A stretch of DNA of 24,788 nt, from IMG/VR virus record IMGVR_UViG_3300021579_000038, positions 1-24,788 of that record. One strand, written 5' to 3'. A program made the position numbers and the translations under genes. The DNA is from a virus. Below are positions 1 through 9,739 of this stretch, piece after piece (the stretch's first letter is position 1; every line of letters begins with the position of its first letter). The notes beneath the pieces are model-generated. The model did no database searches, was not told the origin of the DNA, and worked only from the letters and a program-made list of their open reading frames with translations.

Positions 1-250
1 CGAGCGCTCGCCTGCCTACTTTGATTTGCTTCGGTCGAACCTTCTGGCTGAACACGGCAGTCGCCGCGAGGACAAGGGGATGCGACGCCGCAAACCCGTC
101 CGTCTTCATGGCCTTTACAGACTTGTACGTTCTGACTCGGTCATTGAACACAGTGTGGTACCCGACAAGAAGCGGGGTTCCGAACCCAGGCTTCGTCGGA
201 GTCGTCGTTTCCGCGGTAATCGTGACGGATACAAGATCGTCCAGTGCCAT
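1..250 (-). CDS. Phage tail sheath-like protein (DUF3383 type), N-terminal part only
   Basis: Reading leftward from ATG at 250, the frame stays open for 83 codons and runs off the window edge. The protein begins MALDDLVSVTITAETTTPTK and continues with a segment rich in aromatic and basic residues (GYHTVFNDRVRTY near residue 30) and ends in KPKQIKVGRRAL-like sequence. This matches my memory of the N-terminus of DUF3383-family proteins, which form the contractile sheath in Bcep/AP22-like myophages. The sheath contracts to drive the tail tube through the envelope. It is divergent from the integrase, with 84 bases between the starts. No clear Shine-Dalgarno is visible. In related phages this gene directly follows the LIC_12616-type neck gene, but here that gene lies about 8 kb away at 8300-8851. 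The identification rests on the N-terminus alone. Confidence 0.72.
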   Translation of the reverse strand, partial: MALDDLVSVTITAETTTPTKPGFGTPLLVGYHTVFNDRVRTYKSVKAMKTDGFAASHPLVLAATAVFSQKVRPKQIKVGRRAL

Positions 251-262
251 ACCGCGAGTTTA

Positions 263-297
263 GGAATCAGACTATTCGACACATGTTAGTCGATTCC
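263..297. repeat. Imperfect inverted repeat between sheath and integrase
   Basis: GGAATCAGACTA (263-274) faces TAGTCGATTCC (287-297). The arms pair over 11 bases with one bulged A and a 12-base loop. The repeat sits in the short gap between two divergent genes, so it could be an integrase arm/core site, an operator, or a promoter-proximal hairpin. No second copy that would define an att core is visible in the window. Confidence 0.4.
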
Positions 298-334
298 GGC
301 TTGACTCAATCCGACCTAATGTCAGATTCAACGC

Positions 335-1282
335 ATGCTCTTCAACGAATTCGGACTCAAGGTTCTGGACGGTAGGGAACTCGACGGCATTCGTTCGGTC
401 GCGAGCGAACGGTCAAAGTTTGCTTGCCACTTGGCAGACTGGTCAGAGCCCCTCGAGGCCATCCGACCTATGCACGTGTTTCATAAGTTCCGCTACATCG
501 CGGCGAAAGACTCGGCCAAGGGTGGGAAGCTCTCCCGCGCGACCGCGCTTCGTTGTTTCTCCCTCATCTCGGCGATTATGAATCAGGCCGTGCTCGAGGG
601 AATCATCGCGACGAACCCGTGTATCGGGCTGAAGCTCCCGAAGCTCCAGGCGCAGCAAACGGAGGACACGTGGGCCTACCTAACGCTCGAGGAGCAAAAG
701 GCCGTCCAATCCTGCGAAGCAATCCCCGAGTACGCTCGGCTCCTCCTTCAAGTCGCGTGGGGTACGGGGCTCCGTGCGGGGGAGATGTGGGCGCTAGAGC
801 TTCGGGACGTCCACCTCGAGGGGGAGAACCCTTACGTCTTCGTCCGCTTTGGCTCCCACGGCAAACTCCCCAAGAGCGGAAAGACCCGTCGCGTGGAACT
901 CTTTGGCCACGGGCTTGCAGCCATGAAGCGGTGGCTCGAAATCCTCCCCTCGTACGCGAGCGAGAACCCCCACGGCTTGTGCTTCCCGGGGTCCCGAGGA
1001 CAGCGCCGGCAGACGGGAGGCCCAGAGACCACCGAGGGAGGGAAGAAGGTCGAACTCCTGTCTCGCTGGTTGGGTATAGCCGGAGTGACGAAACACCTCC
1101 GCTGGCACGACTTACGGCACACGTTCTGTACCTCCCTCATTTCCGGATATTGGGGGAGGACATGGAGTCTTGACGAAGTGCGAGACATCGCGGGACACTC
1201 GTCTGTTACGACGACCCAGCGGTACGCGCACATGTCCGATTGTGCCAGGAAGAAAGCTGCTCGGGAAACGCTCGCCGCATAA
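335..1282 (+). CDS. int: Tyrosine recombinase (phage integrase)
   Basis: 315 residues. This is a site-specific recombinase that joins phage and host attachment sites. The full catalytic set can be read: Arg147 in TGLRAGE, Lys183 in the KSGKTRR beta-hairpin, His258-x-x-Arg261 in HDLRHTF, His288 in AGHSS and nucleophile Tyr297 in RYAHM. Residues about 1-100 form a helical core-binding (SAM-like) domain ending in NPCIGLKLPK, the usual link to the catalytic domain. The protein is shorter than lambda-type integrases (about 350-400). An in-frame TAA at 317-319 excludes an upstream extension, so an arm-binding N-terminal domain appears to be missing. The ATG has no strong Shine-Dalgarno. It is one of few rightward genes in the left part and lies between the lysis block and the tail sheath. 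Confidence 0.93.
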   Translation: MLFNEFGLKVLDGRELDGIRSVASERSKFACHLADWSEPLEAIRPMHVFHKFRYIAAKDSAKGGKLSRATALRCFSLISAIMNQAVLEGIIATNPCIGLKLPKLQAQQTEDTWAYLTLEEQKAVQSCEAIPEYARLLLQVAWGTGLRAGEMWALELRDVHLEGENPYVFVRFGSHGKLPKSGKTRRVELFGHGLAAMKRWLEILPSYASENPHGLCFPGSRGQRRQTGGPETTEGGKKVELLSRWLGIAGVTKHLRWHDLRHTFCTSLISGYWGRTWSLDEVRDIAGHSSVTTTQRYAHMSDCARKKAARETLAA

Positions 1283-1300
1283 CAACCAAAGGGGAAAACC

Positions 1301-1432
1301 ATGAATCAGCCGCCGTCACCCGTCGTCTACGTTATCCAAGCTCCGTTCAAACACGGACCGCACATCGTGTTAGACATCTTGTCGTGCGGGCTTTGGGTAC
1401 CGCTGCACCTCATCTTGTGGGCTTGCCACTAA
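1301..1432 (+). CDS. Small membrane protein, 43 residues
   Basis: ATG at 1301 follows a good Shine-Dalgarno (AGGGG, 6-7 bases upstream), 18 bases after the integrase stop, so it is probably cotranscribed with the integrase. The product starts MNQPPSPVVYVIQAP and has one hydrophobic segment, LDILSCGLWVPLHLILWACH, at its C-terminus. The CGLW-P-hydrophobic-W pattern recalls short membrane segments found in many small bacterial proteins of unknown role. A gene beside int could act in lysogeny or superinfection exclusion, but that is inference. It ends 4 bases before the converging endolysin gene. Confidence 0.62.
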   Translation: MNQPPSPVVYVIQAPFKHGPHIVLDILSCGLWVPLHLILWACH

Positions 1433-1436
1433 GGTG

Positions 1437-2237
1437 TCAGGTGCCGAAGAGCGCGAGGTCCGTCGCCACGTCGAAGACCCCCGTCACGGGAAGTCCCTTG
1501 GCTTGCTGGTACCCAGTAATCGCAGCCTTCGTCAACGTGCCGACGAGTCCATCCTCGACGAGCCCAGCGTTTAGAGCTCCCTGGCGTACCGCGTTCAAGG
1601 AGCGAACCGCCGTCGAATGCACGCCGCTCCCAATTTGGGAACCGGCCGCGACGGCCATGTCTCGCACGGTAATATAGCCCTTGCGCCCGGGGGGCCCGTA
1701 TCCGTTGGGCGCTCCCGTGTTCGGATTGTCGAGCCCCATGTTTACCTTGTAAATCAGAGGGCTCTTGTGGCAATCCACGAGAACGTAATTCGGGTCGTCT
1801 TTATGCCCGAGGTACGCGGGGAGGAAGTTGCACACGTACATGTCCCCCACCGAATTCCATTGGGGGAACTTGAATTGCTTCCGCCACCCGTCTAGGTACT
1901 TCCCGGAGTACTCGATTTGCTTAGCGATCGGCACTTCGCAGAAGTTCCCACCAGAGGCAACGTAATCTGGCGAGCCAGGAACGTAACCGAGGTTCTTCTG
2001 GACAAACGGCAAAGCTTGAAAAAGTCCACTCGCCGGGCCGTTTGGGTTGAATGCGAAAGGCCCACTCCCCCGGATGCCCCTTGCAGGATCGGGACGCACA
2101 GAACGCAACCCACTTTCCGCTGTCGACATAGCGAGCCAGTGTTCGGGTCGAAAGTGACACCGGTTGGCCGTCTGCAACAGTGAAACGTAGTCGGTCTTCT
2201 CCCAGTTGTTTGGGTCGGGCCATGCGATGTTAGGCAA
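1437..2237 (-). CDS. Endolysin: lytic transglycosylase-like domain plus peptidoglycan-binding domain
   Basis: 266 residues from a TTG start at 2237, which overlaps the stop of the upstream 53-residue gene. The N-terminal domain resembles SLT/goose-type lysozyme folds: probable catalytic Glu41 in MSTAESGLRS, followed by PASGLFQALPF (about 68-78), matching the ESGL...GLxQ signature of family 1 transglycosylases. Residues about 205-266 (LVEDGLVGTLTKAAI, then QAKGLPVTGVFD) match a PG_binding_1 repeat. The expected role is degradation of peptidoglycan at lysis, working with the holin encoded upstream. There is no signal peptide, consistent with holin-dependent release. The SD is weak (GAAG). A tail-associated role is possible, but the position next to the holin favours lysis. 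Confidence 0.85.
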   Translation of the reverse strand: MPNIAWPDPNNWEKTDYVSLLQTANRCHFRPEHWLAMSTAESGLRSVRPDPARGIRGSGPFAFNPNGPASGLFQALPFVQKNLGYVPGSPDYVASGGNFCEVPIAKQIEYSGKYLDGWRKQFKFPQWNSVGDMYVCNFLPAYLGHKDDPNYVLVDCHKSPLIYKVNMGLDNPNTGAPNGYGPPGRKGYITVRDMAVAAGSQIGSGVHSTAVRSLNAVRQGALNAGLVEDGLVGTLTKAAITGYQQAKGLPVTGVFDVATDLALFGT

Positions 2238-2391
2238 GTGACTTCTGCATTTCTTCGTCGGCGGCCTGGACCATTTCCTTTTGGATGGCTGCCTTCAAGG
2301 CTTCTCGTTCCACTCCCCCGTCGAGGGCTTCGCGGAGGAGTTCGATAATGTCGAGGTGCTTCAGCAAGAACGTAAGGACTTCACCGAGCAT
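2230..2391 (-). CDS. Small acidic helical protein of the lysis block (53 residues)
   Basis: ATG at 2391 overlaps the end of the holin gene by 11 bases, and its TAA overlaps the endolysin start. The product, MLGEVLTFLLKHLDIIELLR followed by an E/K/A-rich stretch, looks like one or two amphipathic helices with no membrane segment. I recognise no family. Tight overlap on both sides supports translation and a role in lysis, for example as a holin partner. Confidence 0.6.
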   Translation of the reverse strand: MLGEVLTFLLKHLDIIELLREALDGGVEREALKAAIQKEMVQAADEEMQKSLA

Positions 2392-2578
2392 GGAGCCCTG
2401 CATCTTTCATGCAAGCGTCGTACGCGGCGTACGTACCCGCGTCCCTGCCGGCCGCTTTACACTCTTCAATCTGCACTTGTACCTTGGCCAGCTCCGCATA
2501 GTCGACGGGGCCAAGGGTGGAAGCACATCCGACCGCGAGCATGAAGAATGCCGCGGCGATTCCGGAAACGATTTTCAA
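2381..2578 (-). CDS. Nested in-frame lipoprotein, candidate o-spanin (Rz1-like), internal start
   Basis: A TTG at 2578, inside the holin gene and in its frame, is preceded by AGGA eight bases upstream. Starting there gives a 65-residue protein with a textbook lipoprotein signal: short basic start (MK), hydrophobic core (IVSGIAAAFFM), lipobox LAVGC at residue 18 followed by AS. The mature tail of 47 residues is polar. Rz1-type outer-membrane spanins are lipoproteins of this size encoded in lysis cassettes. The tail is not notably proline-rich, unlike classical Rz1. Whether it is made separately or only as part of the longer fusion cannot be told from sequence. Confidence 0.4.
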   Translation of the reverse strand: MKIVSGIAAAFFMLAVGCASTLGPVDYAELAKVQVQIEECKAAGRDAGTYAAYDACMKDAGLHAR

Positions 2579-2764
2579 ATCCGGGGGTCCTGCCGGAGGT
2601 GGAGGAGGGTCGGGAGGGTCTTTGCTCCCTTGAATGAGCAGCGTCACAATCGCGCCCGCTACCGAGACAACCGCGGAGACGGCCCCGGGCGCCCAAATGT
2701 GAGCCGCGAGAATCGCCGCCATCGTCCCCAAAAACAAAGCTACTTGCTGCCAAGAAAGTGTCAT
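2381..2764 (-). CDS. Holin-like membrane protein with fused C-terminal lipoprotein-like segment
   Basis: 127 residues from ATG 2764, which forms an ATGA overlap with the upstream gene and follows a strong SD (GGGGAAG). Residues about 7-45 contain two closely spaced hydrophobic segments (VALFLGTMAAILAAHIW and AVSAVVSVAGAIVTLLI), typical of a small class II-like holin. A proline-rich linker (PPDPPPPPAGPPD, 50-62) follows, then a third hydrophobic segment ending in LAVGC-AS, a perfect lipobox, and a 45-residue hydrophilic tail with further cysteines. A lipobox in mid-protein is odd. The same codons can be read from an internal TTG as an independent lipoprotein (entry at 2381-2578). The role would be a timed membrane lesion for endolysin release. 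Confidence 0.72.
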   Translation of the reverse strand: MTLSWQQVALFLGTMAAILAAHIWAPGAVSAVVSVAGAIVTLLIQGSKDPPDPPPPPAGPPDLKIVSGIAAAFFMLAVGCASTLGPVDYAELAKVQVQIEECKAAGRDAGTYAAYDACMKDAGLHAR

Positions 2765-2955
2765 CGCTTCCCCACCAATTTTCTTTCCAACCGAATGATT
2801 CGCGCGTCTTGCTTCTGCCGAGCTTCTCGCATGTGTTCCATGCCTGTACTGAGAGCCCCTATGGAATCTTTCACGCCGCGTATTTCTGACGCCAGATACC
2901 AAACCGCCGTACCGACGGCCCCCAATACAGAAACAAGGCCGGCAATGTCATTCAT
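2761..2955 (-). CDS. Small membrane protein with coiled-coil tail (64 residues)
   Basis: The N-terminus (MNDIAGLVSVLGAVGTAVWY) is one transmembrane segment. The remainder, from EIRGVKDSIG to IRLERKLVGKR, is a charged helix likely to form a coiled coil. This architecture fits haemolysin XhlA-like holin partners or an inner-membrane i-spanin (Rz-like), although it is shorter than most i-spanins. Its stop overlaps the holin ATG (ATGA), so the two are translationally coupled. No obvious SD precedes the ATG. It starts 19 bases after the M23 fibre gene ends. Confidence 0.6.
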   Translation of the reverse strand: MNDIAGLVSVLGAVGTAVWYLASEIRGVKDSIGALSTGMEHMREARQKQDARIIRLERKLVGKR

Positions 2956-2974
2956 ACTAGTAGTTTAGTTAGAG

Positions 2975-4417
2975 CTACCCGGACGCGAGGGTCGCGCCGT
3001 CCGAATCGAGTACGCTGTAGGACGTAAACGTACTTCCAACGACACTCTTGTTGAAGTACACGGTCCATACCAATGTGGCTGAATTCTCGTTGAAAGAGCT
3101 AGGAACGATGTAGACGCCCGACTGTTTGGGGATATCAACGTTCGCGTTTAGCCCCGCTCGAGTATCCAGGTTAATCGTGCGACTAGTGGTATTTGCCGTT
3201 AGTGTAACAGAATTAACGTCAAAATCCTGGTCTGCGCGGGTAATCGTGATTGTCAATTTGTGGGAGTCAACGCCATCCGGGTCGTTACCAGTAGCCCGCG
3301 CGACGCTTACATTGTTTGAAACGTTCGTGCGGGGGAGGTACGTCGAGCGAAGCGGGTTTACCGCCTGGGCTCGGGAGTACTCGTACGTATTATTCGCCGC
3401 TACTTCGCAGTGTAGATGCTCCGTGTTAATCCGTCCCGACGTGGCATCGAATCCCGTTTCACCCGCGTACCCGATGAGCTGTTTGATTCCGACGAACGTG
3501 CCCAGCGCGATAGGGATAGATTGGAAGTGCGCGAAGGTCCACTTCTCCGTAGCGTTGGCTATTTCAACCCAATTGCCAAATCGAGCGACGGACATGTATT
3601 CGTCGGCGAGATTGAATTGGGCAATCACGGGGGTGAATGCACTGGCGTTCGTGTCTCCGCTACGCCAGTAGAGCGTGGGAATCATGTGGGGCGTCGCCAA
3701 TGTGAACGCTCTAGAGGCTTCCGTGGTAATCGTCGTCCACGTCGTCCCGTCCGTGGAGTGCTTCCACGCAAATGTGTTCGTGCTTTGCGTGTACTCGATA
3801 CGCATCCACGTTTTACTGGAGGCGCTCGACGTCGTCCCGTTCGCAGTAAACGTCGTCGTTCCGACGCCGCGCATGGTAAACGTGGTGCCGTCGTATTCGA
3901 GACACACGTATTCCGAGTTGGCAGCGTTGAAGAACCCGAACCCGAGCGCCCCCGAGGTAATGCTTAGCGTCGCGTTGAGCTTGACCTCTATAACGTAATC
4001 CCCTCCCGTGGGGTGGATACGTTCCTTCATCTGGTACTTATCCACGTTCGCAGGGAACGAAACGGCCCCTACCCTCGAGCACGTGAGATTGAGAACGTTC
4101 GTTCCCCTGGCTACCGTGAGACTCGACGACGGCGCAGTCAGCGTCCACTCGTCCAATTGCATAGCGTCTTGCCATCCGAAGTGCGTCATATGCCTTCGGA
4201 TGACTGCGCCGGCAATGGTCGAATAGACCGGGTCAGCAGCGGAGGAGGCTACATCGATGCCGGGGTGTAGGTCGTAATCATAGCCAATCGTAGCAACGTG
4301 CGCCGAGTAGAGGCGGGGCCCGTAGGCATCCTGTATCGTTCCGGTATTCCCCGCGCATGGCCACGCGTGGCCCGTAGAATCACCTCGGTATTTTACCGTG
4401 CGCTTGACCCCTAGCAT
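2975..4417 (-). CDS. Tail-associated M23 peptidase domain interrupted by a lectin-like insert
   Basis: 480 residues, start ATG 4417 overlapping the previous stop (TAATG). M23 (lysostaphin-like) zinc peptidase signatures are present but split. His51/Asp55 in HPGIDV is the first metal-ligand motif. His297 in FAHF and His334-x-His336 in TEHLHCEV are the catalytic and final metal ligands. Between them, residues about 85-275 form a beta-rich, Thr/Ser-rich region resembling concanavalin A/LamG-like domains (YVIEVKLNAT, WMRIEYTQSTNTFAWKHSTD). The framework resumes at VARFGNWVEIAN, the strand normally close to the first motif. C-terminal residues about 365-480 are another beta-rich Thr/Ser region. 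It probably cleaves peptidoglycan cross-links during DNA entry while binding surface glycan. It belongs to a run of overlapping tail-surface genes. Confidence 0.78.
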   Translation of the reverse strand: MLGVKRTVKYRGDSTGHAWPCAGNTGTIQDAYGPRLYSAHVATIGYDYDLHPGIDVASSAADPVYSTIAGAVIRRHMTHFGWQDAMQLDEWTLTAPSSSLTVARGTNVLNLTCSRVGAVSFPANVDKYQMKERIHPTGGDYVIEVKLNATLSITSGALGFGFFNAANSEYVCLEYDGTTFTMRGVGTTTFTANGTTSSASSKTWMRIEYTQSTNTFAWKHSTDGTTWTTITTEASRAFTLATPHMIPTLYWRSGDTNASAFTPVIAQFNLADEYMSVARFGNWVEIANATEKWTFAHFQSIPIALGTFVGIKQLIGYAGETGFDATSGRINTEHLHCEVAANNTYEYSRAQAVNPLRSTYLPRTNVSNNVSVARATGNDPDGVDSHKLTITITRADQDFDVNSVTLTANTTSRTINLDTRAGLNANVDIPKQSGVYIVPSSFNENSATLVWTVYFNKSVVGSTFTSYSVLDSDGATLASG

Positions 4418-4992
4418 TAGAGCTGCTCACACGTAATCGAGGAGCAATACCCAGCAGTCGACAAGGTACGGAAACCCATGAGCCCCCCGGTCGGGATAGC
4501 AGTGTCGGTCGCCGAAAGGCTTACCGTGCTAAGACCGCTCGCGGAGAAAGAAGCGGAAATCGCTGAACCGACGCAGGCCAGAACGATCGTCACGTCCACG
4601 TCTTGGCCAAGAACGAAAGCGTTTGTGGAGAGATTCGTGAAGCTCCCTCCTACGACCTTCGTCAGTTTCGCGACTCCTGCGTTGACACGTGCGAGGTAGT
4701 ACGTTTGGTACGTTGCGTTGTCGAAGGTCTGAAACCTCGCCATGACTCCGACCGTTTCGGAGCCCTGATTTGTGGGGGAGCGATACCTCATGACCCCCGT
4801 TACACGTTGGTCGTTGAACCCTCCTGCGTGCATTGCTACGACAATTGTCGAGGAGGTGGCTATGCCGTAGCCATAGCTCGCGTGGAATGTCGCGGAACCA
4901 GAGAGCTTGCTTGTACTTGTCTCGGTTTGGTCGGTGACAAGGTTCTTCGTCAAACTGACGAGGGTGGAAGCTACGTCACGTTTGGTGAACAT
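4417..4992 (-). CDS. Tail-surface protein with ConA/LamG-like lectin fold
   Basis: 191 residues. The ATG at 4992 shares one base with the upstream stop (ATGA), and its TAA overlaps the next ATG. After an N-terminal segment (MFTKRDVASTLVSLTKNLVT) the sequence is typical of phage beta-sandwich domains: VTGVMRYRSPTNQGSETVGV, then ARFQTFDNATYQTYYLARVN, then VDVTIVLACVGSAISASFSA. This pattern of measured, per-object parameters resembles ConA-like glucanase/lectin superfamily domains in tail fibres. There is no enzymatic motif that I can recognise. A likely role is host-surface glycan binding. Confidence 0.6.
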   Translation of the reverse strand: MFTKRDVASTLVSLTKNLVTDQTETSTSKLSGSATFHASYGYGIATSSTIVVAMHAGGFNDQRVTGVMRYRSPTNQGSETVGVMARFQTFDNATYQTYYLARVNAGVAKLTKVVGGSFTNLSTNAFVLGQDVDVTIVLACVGSAISASFSASGLSTVSLSATDTAIPTGGLMGFRTLSTAGYCSSITCEQL

Positions 4993-5452
4993 CAGATTAC
5001 CCTCACACCGTAGATTTTCATGTCGGAGGTGTGGGTATCCCCGCCCGCGCTACCGTTCCGGATGAACTTGCAATAGACGATATCCCCCTCCGTCACGGCG
5101 AAGGAGAAGTCTGTGCTATCCGCCGAAGTGACTTTCGTCGTCGTCGTCGCGTTACCAGGAGTGACGTTGAACGCCGTACCCGCCGTCGCAGCCGTCGCGG
5201 GGTTGCCACCGTTCGAGACGACCAAGCGGTTTAGCTGAATGTTGCAAGCGTTCCCCGAAGCTCCGCCCATCGCGTAAATAACTTCTACGAAAACGTTCCC
5301 TGTAGACCCTGCGATAAATTCAAATTCAATGTAGTCGCTTTGGCTATGCCGGAGAGCGGTATACGAAAGCCCGCTAGACTCGGCGCTACTCGTTTGAGCG
5401 GAGCCGCATACCCAGACATTCTGAGCGACTTTACCTTTAGGGAAGTACGCCA

Positions 5453-5453
<1 letters not shown>
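4992..5453 (-). CDS. Putative tail-fibre beta-sandwich protein
   Basis: 153 residues from ATG 5453, which overlaps the upstream TAA (TAATG). A longer reading to 5534 is possible but would overlap the previous gene by 81 bases. The protein begins MAYFPKGKVAQNVWVCG, similar to the start of the preceding gene product (MSYFPLNRP), which may be a shared attachment peptide. The body is Thr/Ser/Ala/Gly-rich and beta-predicted (SDYIEFEFIAGSTGNVFVEV, later FAVTEGDIVYCKFIRNGSAG), consistent with a jelly-roll carbohydrate-binding or fibre-tip domain. No family is recognised with confidence. Confidence 0.55.
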
Positions 5454-8250
<2,797 letters not shown>

Positions 8251-8299
8251 TTATTCACCATGCGAATACTCGATTACGGCGTCTTCCGAGGGTCTGCTG

Positions 8300-8851
8300 T
8301 TACTCCGGAGTAACGGTCCCCGGTACCACATTATCCGTATTGACCGTGTCAATCCAATCGCCTTCGGAGCGGTCGAGAAGCGGGTCAGCGTCGGCTTCGA
8401 CAGCCCAGCATTGAATCTCGAAGTACGCGCACGAAATTACCTGTGTGTCGTACGTCGTCGGAAGGTTCGTCACCGAACCGTAGTCGGCAAAGTAGATATT
8501 CGCCGCGAGGAGTTCCTTGTGTAGGTCGTCTCGGTAGCACTTTCGCCGGATGAAGTTGGCAAGTTCCCAAGCCTTATTCCCCGGGGAATTCGCGAATTGC
8601 TCCACCCGAACGTTCAACACGTAGGTATTCGTAATGCCAAGGTTGAAGTCATTGTGACCTGGGGTCTGCCCCTGCGCCGGAATGTAGTGTCGCTCGTACT
8701 CCCACCCCTTCTCGTCCCCCATGTGGATAGAGAGCGTAATCAACGCCTTCGAGGTCGGCGAAACCATTGGACGAGGGTCTTCCGCCCAAACGGTTTGAAG
8801 ATTCCCGCTTGCCTTTTGGATAACGTCTAGGAGGGTGGTTCGAACGCTCAT
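8300..8851 (-). CDS. Neck / tail-terminator protein (LIC_12616-like)
   Basis: 183 residues, ATG 8851 in an ATGA overlap with the gp10-like gene. Sequence features such as VWAEDPRPMVSPTSKALITL, NTYVLNVRVEQF and ISCAYFEIQCWAVEAD fit the LIC_12616/neck-terminator group that sits between the gp10-like gene and the sheath gene in DUF2184-capsid myophages. It is expected to act at the head-tail interface or tail terminator ring. The acidic C-terminus ends GTVTPE. In related phages the sheath gene follows directly, but here the fibre block does. Confidence 0.62.
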   Translation of the reverse strand: MSVRTTLLDVIQKASGNLQTVWAEDPRPMVSPTSKALITLSIHMGDEKGWEYERHYIPAQGQTPGHNDFNLGITNTYVLNVRVEQFANSPGNKAWELANFIRRKCYRDDLHKELLAANIYFADYGSVTNLPTTYDTQVISCAYFEIQCWAVEADADPLLDRSEGDWIDTVNTDNVVPGTVTPE

Positions 8852-9357
8852 TCCGTAATCTTCTGCCCGTTGAGACTCGCTTTGAGGGATTTTAGCAATT
8901 GCCCCGTGTCGATGAGGGGAATCGCGCTGCCTTTCTTCTCGATGGTGAAGGATGCGTTAGGGACGAATGCGGTGCCCGACTCAATGTTCTGAATCATGCT
9001 CTGAAGGATTTCGCGAGCGGCTTGTTTCAAGACGACTTGAGCCCCGTCTCGGTCCCCGTGCGCCACTTGCTTCAGCTTCGCGTGAATTATCCCTACGCAC
9101 TTCGTCTTGTTGGCCTCGAACCATGCGCGACACCAAGAACGCTCCGGTACGCCAAGTCCGAATTCGTTGAATTGTGCAATCTGCCCAATCGTGTACTCAG
9201 TCTGCCTGGCCCCCCCTAAGTGTCGAGGGTCTTCGTATATCTTGGCGCCGTCCTCTGCGTGCAACCCCACGGCAATACGCTGCACTCCATCAAAGAGAGA
9301 AGCCAGGAGTCGGTTGTATCCGAAGTCCCTCTCAGTGACCTTGACCCTGACTTTCAC
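8848..9357 (-). CDS. HK97 gp10-like head closure / tail completion protein
   Basis: 169 residues from GTG 9357, chosen because it forms a GTGA overlap with the upstream stop and has a GAGGA SD four bases upstream. An ATG at 9393 would add 12 residues. Diagnostic stretches are QFNEFGLGVPERSWCRAWFE and SAIPLIDTGQLLKSLKA. The pattern of PERSWxRxWF followed by a C-terminal PLIDTGQLxxS is characteristic of gp10-like neck proteins. It would join capsid connector and tail. It lies between a coiled-coil gene and the LIC_12616-like gene, all in one transcription unit. Confidence 0.78.
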   Translation of the reverse strand: MKVRVKVTERDFGYNRLLASLFDGVQRIAVGLHAEDGAKIYEDPRHLGGARQTEYTIGQIAQFNEFGLGVPERSWCRAWFEANKTKCVGIIHAKLKQVAHGDRDGAQVVLKQAAREILQSMIQNIESGTAFVPNASFTIEKKGSAIPLIDTGQLLKSLKASLNGQKITE

Positions 9358-9641
9358 GCTTCCTCTTTCGGAGTAGCTTCCGTATCCACGCAAACGGTTT
9401 TCGCCAGTAGCGCTCGTAGCGAGCGGGTCTCTTCGAGGAGTTCATTACACCTCTCCTGAACTGAATGAAGGTTCGCTAGAAGCCCGGCGTTATCTTTGGC
9501 CAGACGATAGAGAACGTCATTGTACTTCGCGTGAAGACGTTGTTCGTCAACAAGACGGCCGTGCAGCTCCAGAGACGCAACCTTCCAGTCCGTGTGCTCG
9601 GTGTCCTGCGAACGGTGCCGGGGGTCATCCGAAGACTGCAT
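9354..9641 (-). CDS. Coiled-coil protein of unknown function (95 residues)
   Basis: ATG 9641. The first 20 residues are polar (MQSSDDPRHRSQDTEHTDWK), then a long heptad-rich helix (LELHGRLVDEQRLHAKYNDV, then RLAKDNAGLLANLHSVQE) predicts a coiled coil over about residues 22-85. No domain is recognised. It overlaps the upstream membrane peptide gene by 17 bases and couples to the gp10-like gene through GTGA. It could be a neck accessory or a spanin-like partner of the membrane peptide encoded just before. Confidence 0.62.
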   Translation of the reverse strand: MQSSDDPRHRSQDTEHTDWKVASLELHGRLVDEQRLHAKYNDVLYRLAKDNAGLLANLHSVQERCNELLEETRSLRALLAKTVCVDTEATPKEEA

Positions 9642-9735
9642 TGAAGCACCAAAACCCTAGTGCGAAGAGCGCCGTCACGAGCACAATGCCCACGGCCATC
9701 TCGACGGTTTCGTCTCGTTCTTCTTGTTCGGTCAT
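9625..9735 (-). CDS. Single-pass membrane peptide (36 residues)
   Basis: ATG 9735 begins a frame encoding MTEQEERDETVEMAVGIVLV followed by more hydrophobic residues (TALFALGFWCFNAVFG). An acidic head of 12 residues precedes one transmembrane helix. It starts 4 bases after the DUF4054 stop and ends inside the coiled-coil gene. It is unusual among neck genes and is too small to assign. Its packing and clear amphipathic layout support it being real. Confidence 0.55.
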   Translation of the reverse strand: MTEQEERDETVEMAVGIVLVTALFALGFWCFNAVFG

Positions 9736-9739
9736 CGCA

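Noticed and set aside
26-289. Rightward frame as a missing integrase N-terminus
   Set aside because: Its Arg-rich sequence has no SAM-like or arm-domain pattern, and the opposite strand encodes a recognisable sheath N-terminus.
553-1173. 206-residue rightward frame inside the integrase gene
   Set aside because: It is in another frame of a clear integrase and is a GC-rich antiparallel-type artefact with Arg/Pro-rich content.
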